Assembly: GCA_030690315.1 (NCBI GenBank)
Contig: JAUYGY010000053.1
Coordinates: 1-64,000, forward strand
Length of the DNA: 64,000 nucleotides
Source: Aequorivita sp.
GTDB lineage: Bacteria; Bacteroidota; Bacteroidia; Flavobacteriales; Flavobacteriaceae
Reading direction: 5' to 3'
Below, piece by piece: positions 36,549-45,135 of this stretch. The notes under the pieces are model-generated. The model did not search any database, had not been told where the DNA came from, and worked only from the letters and a program-made list of their open reading frames with translations. Each line of letters opens with the position of its first letter. The stretch's first letter is position 1. Made by a program: the position numbers and the translations under genes.

Positions 36549-36672
36549 AAGAAATGGAAACATCCAGTGAGGAACCAGTAGATTCCTTTTTTGTCGTCTT
36601 TATTTGCCATAGTTTATTCATTTTTATTCGTGTATTCGTGGTGGTTTTTTACCATGAATACACGAATTGTTT
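36549..36672 (-). pseudogene. Duplicated fragment of the ctaA 5' end
   Basis: From the ATG at 36610 the minus strand reads MANKDDKKGIYWFLTGCF, matching the ctaA N-terminus (LANKDNKKVIYWLLTGCF), then leaves homology and continues into repeat DNA. Upstream the similarity includes the leader and the hairpin of 17-bp repeats (36625-36667). About 120 bp resemble 34850-34973. It cannot make heme A synthase. It appears to have been copied along with the repeat. Confidence 0.85.
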
Positions 36673-37047
36673 TTATAGAACTACTCTTTTATATTCCAAG
36701 CCTTCTCCTTTATAATTTGCCAAAATAGCCAATTTATTTTTTGAGACTTTTAAATAATTTATACACTGTCCCAAATGTTGATCAGTCAGTATTTCAACAG
36801 TTTTTATCTCCAAAATAATCTTATCATACAACACAAAATCGGCATAAAACTTATGTTTAAGAACGATGTCTTTGTAAGAAACAGCGAATTCTTTTTCTCT
36901 TTCGAAAGGTATATTTCTTAGATTAAATTCATATTCTAAAGCATCTTTATAAACAATTTCCGAAAGACCATTTCCTAAGCAATTAAATACTTCATAAAGA
37001 CAGCCAACAATGTCATAACTCTCTTGTCTATATATTATGTTGGTCAT
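36673..37047 (-). CDS. GxxExxY family protein
   Basis: About 124 residues from the ATG at 37047; one nine bases earlier is possible. NGLSEIVYKDALEYE holds the G-x2-E-x2-Y motif and FYADFVLYDKIILEIKTV looks like the D-x(n)-E-x-K core of PD-(D/E)XK nucleases. Such proteins are abundant in Bacteroidetes and often lie among repeats; function unknown, nuclease activity possible. Flanked on both sides by 17-bp repeats (36650-36667, 37070-37086). Confidence 0.85.
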   Translation of the reverse strand: MTNIIYRQESYDIVGCLYEVFNCLGNGLSEIVYKDALEYEFNLRNIPFEREKEFAVSYKDIVLKHKFYADFVLYDKIILEIKTVEILTDQHLGQCINYLKVSKNKLAILANYKGEGLEYKRVVL

Positions 37048-37096
37048 TGTTTCCAAAAGAATATAAAATATTCGTGTATTCGTGGTGAGAATTATT

Positions 37097-37657
37097 TTAT
37101 TGCCGAATTACTTTTACAGAACCATCATTTTTCAACTTGATAATCGCTGAAGGTTTTGCTGATTTTTTTTCGTGGTGCAAATTTACAACATAGTCCACGC
37201 GTTCCAAAATAACAGGGTCTATTTCCTTAAAACTTTGCGGGGTTTTTTCACCGCCCAAATTCGCCGATGTTGAAACAAGGGGTCTGCGCAATTTCTGTAT
37301 CAACGTTTTACAAAATTCATCTTTGGTTACCCGAATCGCCAGCGAATTGTCCTCAGCAATAAGGTTTTCTGCCACGTGAAGTGGACGGTCATAAATTATT
37401 GTAGTGGGCTTTTTCGCGAACTTCAGAATATCGTAAGCCACTTCCGGGACACTTTCAATATATTGGTTGAGCATTTTAAAATCGCTCATTAAGCAAATCA
37501 TCGACTTGTTTTCGTCGCGTTTCTTTAGTTGAAATATTTTTTCAATTGCCAGATGGTTTGTGGCATCGCAGCCTATTCCCCAAACGGTATCGGTGGGATA
37601 GAGGATGATACCTCCTTTTTTTAGAACGATTAGGGTATTCTCAATTTCAGTTTTCAT
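37097..37657 (-). CDS. Threonylcarbamoyl-AMP synthase (Sua5/YrdC family)
   Basis: 186 residues from the ATG at 37657. It makes threonylcarbamoyl-AMP for the t6A37 modification of ANN-decoding tRNAs. The family motifs are visible: YPTDTVWGIGCDA, KKRDENKSMICLM (K-R...K-S) and STSANLGG. It lacks the C-terminal Sua5 domain, as short TsaC-type proteins do. Confidence 0.92.
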   Translation of the reverse strand: MKTEIENTLIVLKKGGIILYPTDTVWGIGCDATNHLAIEKIFQLKKRDENKSMICLMSDFKMLNQYIESVPEVAYDILKFAKKPTTIIYDRPLHVAENLIAEDNSLAIRVTKDEFCKTLIQKLRRPLVSTSANLGGEKTPQSFKEIDPVILERVDYVVNLHHEKKSAKPSAIIKLKNDGSVKVIRQ

Positions 37658-37727
37658 CACATTGCTTTTATGCAAAAATAGTCCTTCAAAGGTTTTGAAA
37701 TAACTTATTTTTAAATTTTATTTTGAA

Positions 37728-38687
37728 TTATTCAAGCTGTTTCTGCTTATACCGCAGGGAATGTGATAAACCTTTACCTGGTAAAAGTAGAAATTTGAAA
37801 AGCGGACGATACTTTGGTTTAAAAATGGCTTTAAAAAAATAAGTAATCAATAAATAGTTTTTGATAATCCAAAGCTTAGAAAAACTAAAGTTTTTTCGAA
37901 TAACATATAAATAGGAGAGCAAGTGTTCTTTCTTTTTCAATATATTGAATCCACCGCTTTGCCCTTCTAAATGGATGTAACAGATGTTTGGCAAAAAAAC
38001 AGTTTTGTAGCCCATCTTTTTAATCCGATAGCAAATGTCAAATTCTTCATAATAGAGAAAAATATTTGGGTCGAAACCACCACAATCGCGATAAGCTTTT
38101 GCATTGAAGAACATAAAACTGCCAATCACAAAATCAACTTGTGTGGGCGTTTTTAATTCCGCATTGATTTTAGGAATTTTTGAGTTGGTACTATAAAGAA
38201 ATTTTTTCCCCAAGAGTTTATAGCGAACTCCTTCAAACGGCCGATGCGAAATGGTTTTTTCACCTTCGCCATTCAGGATTTGAACACCACAAACTCCAAT
38301 ATCATTATTGTTTTCCATAAAAGAGACCATTTCTGAAAAGCAATCTTCATTAAAAAGCACGTCACTGTTTATGAAAGCATAATAACGTCCTTTAGCTTGT
38401 TGAGCACCCAATACATTTCCGGCCCCGAAACCAACATTGATTTGGCTTTGAAGCACCTTACAGCCTTCTTTATCTTTAAATATATTATTAAGTAAATAAC
38501 CTTCGTTGTTAGCAGAAGCATTGTCCACAATGATATATTCCACTGCAATGTTTTTTGAAGTATATTTTTTAATGGAAGCCACACAATCCAATGTTAATTG
38601 TAAGGTATTATAGTTTAGAATAATGACGGAAATGAGCGGTTGTTTGAAAGTGTTTTTTATCAAAATTATTTTTTTTGGTTTGCCCAA
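37728..38687 (-). CDS. Glycosyltransferase family 2 (rhamnosyltransferase-like)
   Basis: 319 residues. GT-A nucleotide-binding start ISVIILNYNTLQLTLDCV, metal-binding-type INSDVLF near 108, and GGFDPNIFLYYEEFDICYRIKK near 218, typical of the WbbL/rhamnosyltransferase group. The C-terminus is basic and hydrophobic, suggesting membrane association. The gene is divergent from the pair at 38737-40388. Confidence 0.88.
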   Translation of the reverse strand: MGKPKKIILIKNTFKQPLISVIILNYNTLQLTLDCVASIKKYTSKNIAVEYIIVDNASANNEGYLLNNIFKDKEGCKVLQSQINVGFGAGNVLGAQQAKGRYYAFINSDVLFNEDCFSEMVSFMENNNDIGVCGVQILNGEGEKTISHRPFEGVRYKLLGKKFLYSTNSKIPKINAELKTPTQVDFVIGSFMFFNAKAYRDCGGFDPNIFLYYEEFDICYRIKKMGYKTVFLPNICYIHLEGQSGGFNILKKKEHLLSYLYVIRKNFSFSKLWIIKNYLLITYFFKAIFKPKYRPLFKFLLLPGKGLSHSLRYKQKQLE

Positions 38688-38711
38688 TGCTTTAAAAATA
38701 AGCTATTTTTG
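38679..38711 (+). promoter_or_regulatory. Bacteroidetes-type promoter candidate
   Basis: TTTG (38679-38682), a 21-base spacer, then TATTTTTG (38704-38711), matching the TTTG...TAnnTTTG consensus of Bacteroidetes promoters. It would transcribe the gene at 38737 and overlaps the first codons of the divergent GT2 gene. Confidence 0.55.
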
Positions 38712-38736
38712 TGAAACGTCTAACCATTGCAAAAGT

Positions 38737-39606
38737 ATGTCTAAAAAAATTCACGTCGGTTTTTTGTTGTCCTATGACTATGAAAATTTAAAAAAAGCCA
38801 TTCCACCAGTCTACAGACAATCTGATGCCATATTTATTGCTGAAGACAAGGAATACCGAACATGGTCTGGTGAGAGGTTTGAGGTTTCACCATCATTTTA
38901 CCAATGGTTGAAGGAATTCGACACTGAGAATAAAATACAGATTTATAAGGATAATTTCTACCTACCCGAACTATCCGCTATTGAAAATGACACCCGCGAA
39001 CGCACTTTGCTTTCTGAAAAAATGGGTATAGGAAATTGGTTGGTACAAGTAGATGCCGACGAATATTTTATAAATTTTGAAAGTTTTGTAAAATCACTTC
39101 GCAAATACGACAGTTTTCTAAAAAACCCAAAAAAAACACCTGTCCAGATTGCTGGGTTTCTTATAAATATGTACAAATATACGGATGATGGATTACTGTA
39201 TGTTGACAATCCTACCAAAGTTTTACTGGCCACTAATTACCCAAAATATACCCTTGCGCGCCAAAACCGGAAACGTATTATTTATACAGATAATCTTTTA
39301 ATGCATGAATGTATTTCGCGCAGCGAAAAAGATTTGATGACCAAACTAACTAATTGGGGCCACTCCAAGGATTTTGATATTGAACAATATATTAAGAAAT
39401 GGCGTTCAGTGAACAAAGACAACTATAAAAAAATGCAGGATTTTTTCTATCTACAGCCCGAAGGTTGGAAAACGTTGGATTATATCGGTTCAAAAGATAT
39501 TGAAGAAATTAAAGAACAATTAAATGCAAAACGGAAACTTCACCCGTCGCCATTCTTTCTTTTTAAAAAGAATTTTGGGCAGTATTTTAAACATCTTTTT
39601 AAATGA
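38737..39606 (+). CDS. Putative GT2-like glycosyltransferase of the glycan cluster
   Basis: 289 residues from the ATG at 38737. The N-terminus VGFLLSYDYENLKKAIPPVY and the element NWLVQVDADEYFINF (D-x-D) look like a GT-A glycosyltransferase; the C-terminal third is basic. I do not recognise a specific subfamily. It overlaps the next GT2 gene by 4 bp (ATGA), so the two probably act together. Confidence 0.7.
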   Translation: MSKKIHVGFLLSYDYENLKKAIPPVYRQSDAIFIAEDKEYRTWSGERFEVSPSFYQWLKEFDTENKIQIYKDNFYLPELSAIENDTRERTLLSEKMGIGNWLVQVDADEYFINFESFVKSLRKYDSFLKNPKKTPVQIAGFLINMYKYTDDGLLYVDNPTKVLLATNYPKYTLARQNRKRIIYTDNLLMHECISRSEKDLMTKLTNWGHSKDFDIEQYIKKWRSVNKDNYKKMQDFFYLQPEGWKTLDYIGSKDIEEIKEQLNAKRKLHPSPFFLFKKNFGQYFKHLFK

Positions 39607-40388
39607 AAACCTCTTTATTGATTTCAACATATAATTGGCCCCAAGCTTTGGAACTCGTGCTTTTGAGCGCCAATAATCAAACCGAACAACCTGACGAAAT
39701 ACTAATTGCTGATGATGGATCTTCAGAAGAGACAACAAAATTAATCAAAGATTTTCAGAAGAAATTGATTATTCCAATTCATCATTTTTGGCATGAGGAT
39801 AAAGGTTTTCGAAAGTCGATTATATTGAACAAAGCCATTGCAGCTGCAGGTGGTGACTATATTATTCAAGTAGATGGAGACTGCATTATGCACAAGGATT
39901 TTGTTTTTGACCACAAAGCTTTTGCGCAACCCAATATTTATCTTTTCGGAAGCCGGGTGAATATTCAGGAGAAATTTCTTCCAAAGTTGTTTGCGTCGCA
40001 AAAAATAAAATTTGGTTTTTTTGACAAAGGCATAAAGAAACGTACTCGAAACCTGCGAGTTCCTGCTTTAAGCAATCTTTACAAAACTACCGATCAGGTT
40101 TCGGACAAAATGCGCGGTTGCAATGTTTCATTTTGGAAAAAGGATGTAATTGCCGTAAATGGCTACAACGAGGAATTTGAAGGTTGGGGCAGGGAAGATT
40201 CCGAATTGATTATACGAATGATGCACAATGGGGTGTTGGGCAGAAGACTACGATATCGTGGAATTATCTATCATATATGGCATAAGGTGAAAGACCAAAG
40301 TCGTTTTGCAGCCAACGATTTATTGCAGGAAAAAGCAATTACTGAAAATAGCAAATGGAGCGAAAAGGGAATTGATAAATATTTGTAA
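39603..40388 (+). CDS. Glycosyltransferase family 2
   Basis: 261 residues. It has the nucleotide-binding start SLLISTYNWPQALELVL, IADDGSSEET, WHEDKGFRKSIILNKAIAAA, and QVDGDCIMH as D-x-D. Later FWKKDVIAVNGYNEEFEGWG is a galactosyltransferase-type C-terminal element. It is the closest single-domain relative in this window of the double-domain protein at 42328 (shared W-H-E-D-K-G-F and D-G-D-C-I). Translationally coupled with the gene before it. Confidence 0.88.
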   Translation: MKTSLLISTYNWPQALELVLLSANNQTEQPDEILIADDGSSEETTKLIKDFQKKLIIPIHHFWHEDKGFRKSIILNKAIAAAGGDYIIQVDGDCIMHKDFVFDHKAFAQPNIYLFGSRVNIQEKFLPKLFASQKIKFGFFDKGIKKRTRNLRVPALSNLYKTTDQVSDKMRGCNVSFWKKDVIAVNGYNEEFEGWGREDSELIIRMMHNGVLGRRLRYRGIIYHIWHKVKDQSRFAANDLLQEKAITENSKWSEKGIDKYL

Positions 40389-40433
40389 AAATACAATCTA
40401 TTACAAAGCAAAGAGAATCATCTAAAGGAGACT

Positions 40434-41195
40434 TTAATCAATTTTCCGATACATAAGCCAAAGATTCACATATCTTTTAAACACTGAAAAAGCGCTCACA
40501 TAAGCTAGAATAAATCCTTCTTTTCCATCCAAAATGCCCAAACGGAAAATAAACTGGTTCCAAAACCTATAAAACGGACGGAACAGAAAATGGCAATAAT
40601 TTGGTTTCTTTCCTTTTTTATAGAGCATTTTGGCCTGCAGCGCACTGTATCGGCGCATTTTTGCGGTGTAATCGTCAAAAGATTTATAGGTGTGGTGGGG
40701 CAAAGTGTTCTTGAAATTTTCTGTTTTGCCCTCAGTTTCCAAAGTTTCGTGTACCAAATTTGCGTTATAGTTGCAATGGTTTTTATTGAAAAACCGCACT
40801 ATGTAATCATTCTGCAAGCCGCTGTATTTTATGCGTTTCCCCATAAAATAAAAATCCCTTTTCACAAAATACGCAATGGCAGTTGGGTTTTTGAACCTTT
40901 CTAAAATTTCATTTGCGAGTTCGGGGGTTACTTCCTCATCCAGATCAAAAAAGGTTACCCAAGTGTTTTTTGCTTTTGAAATGGCGAAATTTTTCTGTGC
41001 CGAAAAATTATCAAAAACGCGTTGGTGCACCCTCACCTTTTCGTGGGTTGAAGCCAACGCCACCGTTTCATCGCTGCTGAAAGAATCTACAATCACAATT
41101 TCATCTGCAAACCAAAGGCTTTTTATGTAGCCTTCAATATTGTGCGCTTCGTTGAGCGTGATGGCAAGGGCGGTAATTTTTACGGGGGTTTCCAA
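40434..41195 (-). CDS. WaaE-like family 2 glycosyltransferase
   Basis: 253 residues. Start ITALAITLNEAHNIEGYI, IVDSFSSDET, FDNFSAQKNFAI and FFDLDEEVT match the WaaE/KdtX-like group that adds glucose or a similar sugar to the lipopolysaccharide core; HLFRPFYRF-type basic sequence near the C-terminus (FLFRPFYRFWNQF) is shared with the group. Close paralogue of the next gene. Confidence 0.88.
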   Translation of the reverse strand: METPVKITALAITLNEAHNIEGYIKSLWFADEIVIVDSFSSDETVALASTHEKVRVHQRVFDNFSAQKNFAISKAKNTWVTFFDLDEEVTPELANEILERFKNPTAIAYFVKRDFYFMGKRIKYSGLQNDYIVRFFNKNHCNYNANLVHETLETEGKTENFKNTLPHHTYKSFDDYTAKMRRYSALQAKMLYKKGKKPNYCHFLFRPFYRFWNQFIFRLGILDGKEGFILAYVSAFSVFKRYVNLWLMYRKID

Positions 41196-41244
41196 AAACA
41201 GGGTTTACTTTTGGTAAAAGTAATGATTTTGGGAATTGTGTTTT

Positions 41245-41988
41245 TTATTTTTTTTCAATGCCTTTATTGAGCAACATCAATTTCACATATCTTTCAAAAA
41301 CACCGTATGCATTTACGGCGGCAACGGTGAGTCCCGGAACGCCATCCCGGAACCCGCCTTTTAAAATAAACGAGCGAAAAAACCGATAGGCAGGTTTAAA
41401 AAACAAATGGAACCAAGTTGTTTTTTTTCCTTTTTTAAACTCCTGTTCCGCTTGAAACCATGCGTAGGATTCTTTTTTTGAAATATAACTGTCCAAACTT
41501 TTATAGGTAAAATGGAGCATTTTGTTCTTCAGTTTGCCAACGCTCCTGTCGCAGTTTAATTTTTCGTGCACCAAGCCCGAAAAACTTGCACTCTCCCGTT
41601 TCACCAGCCGAAGCACGTCATCACTGTGATGATACAGAAAGCGGTTCATATAAAAATGTGGAAAATTTATTTTGTACCCCTTGTGCTTCGGATTTTGTAT
41701 CGTCGCCTTTATTTCAGCTTCCAAGGAATGGGTAACGCGCTCGTCCGCATCAACAAACAAAACCCAATCGCCGGTTGCTTCCTTTAATGCGAAATTTTTT
41801 TGATTGGAAAAATTATCAAATTTTCGCTGCAGAAATTTTGTGGCGAATTTCTTCGCGATTTCTGGGGTAGCATCGGTACTGAAGGAATCGATCACTATTA
41901 TTTCATCGGCAAAGGCAACCGAAAACAGGGCGTCTTCCAGATAGGCTTCTTCGTTGAAAGTGGGAATGATTACTGTTAGTTTCGGCAT
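41245..41988 (-). CDS. WaaE-like family 2 glycosyltransferase (paralogue)
   Basis: 247 residues. VIIPTFNEEAYLEDAL, VIDSFSTDATPEIA, FDNFSNQKNFAL, FVDADERVT and LFFKPAYRFFRSF align with the gene at 40434, so the pair arose by duplication and divergence. Probably adds successive core or glycan sugars. Its start lies 9 bp from a perfect 17-bp-repeat palindrome. Confidence 0.88.
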   Translation of the reverse strand: MPKLTVIIPTFNEEAYLEDALFSVAFADEIIVIDSFSTDATPEIAKKFATKFLQRKFDNFSNQKNFALKEATGDWVLFVDADERVTHSLEAEIKATIQNPKHKGYKINFPHFYMNRFLYHHSDDVLRLVKRESASFSGLVHEKLNCDRSVGKLKNKMLHFTYKSLDSYISKKESYAWFQAEQEFKKGKKTTWFHLFFKPAYRFFRSFILKGGFRDGVPGLTVAAVNAYGVFERYVKLMLLNKGIEKK

Positions 41989-41996
41989 ATTTTTTT

Positions 41997-42044
41997 ACCA
42001 CGAATACACGAATATTTATATATAAATATTCGTGTATTCGTGGT
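41997..42044. repeat. Perfect 48-bp palindrome built from two 17-bp repeats
   Basis: ACCACGAATACACGAAT (41997-42013), a self-complementary A+T centre of 14 bases (ATTTATATATAAAT), and ATTCGTGTATTCGTGGT (42028-42044). It stands in the 82-bp gap between a small antitoxin-like gene and a glycosyltransferase, both on the minus strand. Confidence 0.9.
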
Positions 42045-42070
42045 TATTTAATTTGTATCGTTCAACCATT

Positions 42071-42253
42071 TTATTTGAACCATTGTTTCATATCATTTTC
42101 CAATTTCTGTTCGCTTACTACATCATTTTCATTAGATTTTTGAATTCTTTTTTCCAATTTCTCGATAAAGAGAATTCGCTCAATCAGTTCATCGATTGTG
42201 AATTCCTCCGGAAAATTTTCAATATGTTTTTTCAAAGCGGCCTTGGTTATCAT
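42071..42253 (-). CDS. Small antitoxin-like protein
   Basis: 60 residues, helical and charged: ALKKHIENFPEEFTIDELIERILFIEKL... This resembles small Bacteroidetes proteins usually encoded just before a RelE/ParE-type toxin. No toxin gene follows here; the next 82 bases are the palindromic repeat and then a glycosyltransferase. Orphan antitoxin or independent regulator; moderate confidence that it is a real gene. Confidence 0.6.
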   Translation of the reverse strand: MITKAALKKHIENFPEEFTIDELIERILFIEKLEKRIQKSNENDVVSEQKLENDMKQWFK

Positions 42254-42314
42254 CTTCCATATTTTTTTCTAAATTACAACTTTTTGTTTCCTGAGCCAAC
42301 TTGATAAATAACTT

Positions 42315-42322
42315 TATCTTTG
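42315..42322 (+). promoter_or_regulatory. TAnnTTTG box five bases before the GT2-GT2 start
   Basis: TATCTTTG matches the -7 element of Bacteroidetes promoters. Transcription would begin at or next to the ATG at 42328, giving a leaderless or nearly leaderless mRNA. No well-spaced -33 element is evident. Confidence 0.4.
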
Positions 42323-42327
42323 CAACG

Positions 42328-43998
42328 ATGAAGCAACTTGACACTTCCATAATTGTAAGCACCTTTAACTCCACCGAATGGTTGGAAAAAGTGCTGTACG
42401 GTTATAATAATCAAACGTATAGGCAATTTGAGTTAATAATTGCCGATGATGGCTCCAATGACGAAACACGGCAGTTGCTGAAAAGGATGGAAGCGGAAGC
42501 TTTTTATCCTATAATCCACGTTTGGCATGAGGACAAGGGTTTCCAGAAATCGCAGATCCTCAATAAAGCCATACAACAGTGCAATACCGAATATATTATA
42601 ATGAGCGATGGCGACTGTATTCCGCGGAAGGATTTTGTGGAACAGCACGTAAAACATCGAGAGGAAGGGTACTTTCTTTCGGGGGGTTATTTTATGCTAC
42701 CGTTGGATATATCGCAACAGATAACAAAAGAAGATATTTATACGGAAAAATGTTTTGATGTTTCATGGCTGAAAAAACACGGTTTAACGTCTTCCTTTAA
42801 AAATAATAAACTGTACTCTGGGGTTTTAAAGGCTTCGCTTTTAAATGCACTTACGCCAACAAATGCCAGTTGGAACGGCCACAATGCTTCAGGTTGGAAA
42901 AAGGATATTATAGCCATCAACGGGTTTGATGAACGGATGCAATATGGCGGACAGGACCGCGAACTCGGCGAGCGTTTGACCAATTTTAACATAAAAAGTA
43001 AGCAGATTCGCTATAATGCGGTAGTGCTGCATTTGGACCATCCACGGGGTTATAAAAATGAGGAATCCATAAAAAAGAACCTCGCAATCCGCAGGCTCAC
43101 CCGGGAGCAGAAAAAAAAGTGGACACCCTACGGAATATTGAAAGATGCCAATGCCGCTCCCTTTGTTTCTGTAATTGTAAGTACCTATAACCAACCCGAA
43201 TGGCTTCAAAAGGCACTTTGGGGCTTTGAGCAACAACTTGAAAAGAATTTTGAAATTATAATTGCCGACGACGGTTCAAAGGAAGAAACAACAGAATTGA
43301 TACGCTCTTTTGAAAAAAATTCCCCATTAAGAATCAAACACGTTTGGCAGGAAGACCATGGTTTTCAGAAAACAAAAATTCTCAATAAAGCGATTGTTGC
43401 GTCAAAAGGAGAATATTTAATTTTTACCGATGGCGATTGCATTCCGCGGAATGATTTGGTTTCAACACATTTGGGGCTTAGCCGTCCCGGATGTTTTCTT
43501 TCCGCAGGCTATTTTAAGTTATCGATGAAAATTTCAAAACAAATCACAAAAAATGATATTGAAACCCAGCGCTGTTTCAATGCAAAATGGCTTTTGAAGC
43601 ACGGATTGAAAAAATCCTTTAAAATAAACAAACTCACCAGTTACGGTTTAAAGGAAGATATTTTAAACACATTCACTCCCACCAGTGCAACTTGGGACGG
43701 CAACAATGCTTCGGGCTGGCGCAAAGATATAATCGCAGTAAATGGGTTTGATGAGCGAATGCAGTATGGAGGTGAGGACCGTGAAATGGGAGAGCGGTTG
43801 ATGAACTACGGAATAAAACCGCTACAAATTCGCTACAGTACCGTTACTTTACATTTGGACCACGAACGTGGATATGTCACCAAGGAAATGTTTGTGAAAA
43901 ATAAAGCGATTAGAAGGATTACCAAAAAAGAAAAAAGAGTTTGGAGTGATTACGGCATAGAAAAAAAGGTATTGCAAAACGAATTACACTCCCAATAA
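42328..43998 (+). CDS. Tandem double-domain family 2 glycosyltransferase
   Basis: 556 residues made of two full GT2 units, about 1-275 and 285-556, aligned along their whole length: SIIVSTFNSTEWLEKVL / VIVSTYNQPEWLQKAL; IIADDGSNDET / IIADDGSKEET; HVWHEDKGFQKSQILNKAI / HVWQEDHGFQKTKILNKAI; DGDCIPRKD / DGDCIPRND; NASGWKKDI / NASGWRKDI; GFDERMQYGG in both. Both units keep D-x-D and the C-terminal element, so both may be active, as in bifunctional polymerases. Arose by in-frame duplication. Acceptor and donor sugars unknown. Confidence 0.9.
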   Translation: MKQLDTSIIVSTFNSTEWLEKVLYGYNNQTYRQFELIIADDGSNDETRQLLKRMEAEAFYPIIHVWHEDKGFQKSQILNKAIQQCNTEYIIMSDGDCIPRKDFVEQHVKHREEGYFLSGGYFMLPLDISQQITKEDIYTEKCFDVSWLKKHGLTSSFKNNKLYSGVLKASLLNALTPTNASWNGHNASGWKKDIIAINGFDERMQYGGQDRELGERLTNFNIKSKQIRYNAVVLHLDHPRGYKNEESIKKNLAIRRLTREQKKKWTPYGILKDANAAPFVSVIVSTYNQPEWLQKALWGFEQQLEKNFEIIIADDGSKEETTELIRSFEKNSPLRIKHVWQEDHGFQKTKILNKAIVASKGEYLIFTDGDCIPRNDLVSTHLGLSRPGCFLSAGYFKLSMKISKQITKNDIETQRCFNAKWLLKHGLKKSFKINKLTSYGLKEDILNTFTPTSATWDGNNASGWRKDIIAVNGFDERMQYGGEDREMGERLMNYGIKPLQIRYSTVTLHLDHERGYVTKEMFVKNKAIRRITKKEKRVWSDYGIEKKVLQNELHSQ

Positions 43999-44003
43999 TT
44001 TTT

Positions 44004-45086
44004 TTAAGAAGAAGTCTTAGCGAAGGATTTCAGGTGATGCTCCAAAAAAGGTTTCAATTTTGAAAGAATCATTGCGGGCGTTAACTTCAAATAAAGCGAA
44101 TCTGGGTTTGCTTCAATTTTTTTTCTTTCCTCTGGCGAAAAACTACTGAATAGATCAGGATTTTCTTCCAAAAGATGAATGGACTGATGTAGTTTTCCAT
44201 CCTCAAAACTATTCCACGCATCTTTATCAATATAGGGGGAATAAATCGTGAACGTTGGTTTTTTCAGCGCTTTGGCTATATGCACACTTCCTCCCTCATT
44301 GCTTACCAATAGGTCGCATTGATTCATCAAAACCGCAAACCCACGGATGGATGAAGCATAAATATCGAGATTTATCTGCGCTTTAAATGAACACATTTCA
44401 TAAATCTTCAACGCCTCGCTTTTTTGGTTCGGGGCGTAATTAAAGAGAATGGTGGCGTTGTAATTTTCGGTTATAAAATCTATAATTTCCGCAATGAATT
44501 CATACGGCATGGACTTTTGTGGGGTGCTTCCCAATACGCCCAGCATAATTACGGGCTGTTGTATTGCGTCAAGTTCGTTGGAATTTTTCTCCTCTTTAGT
44601 TAAAAATATTTTAGGCTCATAATCTATATTTTCAAGAGGAAAGACTGATTGAATCAAATTTATTCTATCCTCAATTCCGCGGCCGCAGGGTAAGGTGGCT
44701 TTTTTCTTAAAGTTTATGGGATGGGTATAAAAAGGAAGTTTCAGCTTTTTGTGCTCTCGCTTAAATCCAATTCTATATTTTGCGCTACTGCCCAAGCAGA
44801 TCATCCTACTTTGGAATTTTGCATAGGGGTCAAAAATTATATCGAAATTTTCACGGCGCATCTTTAGTATTGTGTTGAAAAGATGCGGCAGTCGTTTCAG
44901 TTTTTTTTCGTTTACGGCAATTATTCGATCTATATTTGGATTATTTTCTAGTACGCCAGTGGTGTAATTGTAGGCAAAAAAAGTAATTTCACTGTCGGGA
45001 AAGACTTTTTTTAAATTGTTGGCAATAACCGAGCTCAACAGCACGTCGCCAATTCTTTTGTTCTGAATTACAAGTATTTTCTTCAT
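44004..45086 (-). CDS. Glycosyltransferase family 9 (heptosyltransferase-like)
   Basis: 360 residues. The opening ILVIQNKRIGDVLLSSVIANNLKKVFP and the later SNEGGSVHIAKALKKPTFTIY are hallmarks of ADP-heptose:LPS heptosyltransferases (WaaC/WaaF/WaaQ). Likely adds heptose or a related sugar to the lipid A-Kdo core. Convergent with the tandem GT2 gene (5 bp apart). Confidence 0.9.
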   Translation of the reverse strand: MKKILVIQNKRIGDVLLSSVIANNLKKVFPDSEITFFAYNYTTGVLENNPNIDRIIAVNEKKLKRLPHLFNTILKMRRENFDIIFDPYAKFQSRMICLGSSAKYRIGFKREHKKLKLPFYTHPINFKKKATLPCGRGIEDRINLIQSVFPLENIDYEPKIFLTKEEKNSNELDAIQQPVIMLGVLGSTPQKSMPYEFIAEIIDFITENYNATILFNYAPNQKSEALKIYEMCSFKAQINLDIYASSIRGFAVLMNQCDLLVSNEGGSVHIAKALKKPTFTIYSPYIDKDAWNSFEDGKLHQSIHLLEENPDLFSSFSPEERKKIEANPDSLYLKLTPAMILSKLKPFLEHHLKSFAKTSS

Positions 45087-45135
45087 AAGGTTTACCTTCG
45101 CAAAATACTTTTTTTAGAACTATAATTGATTATAA

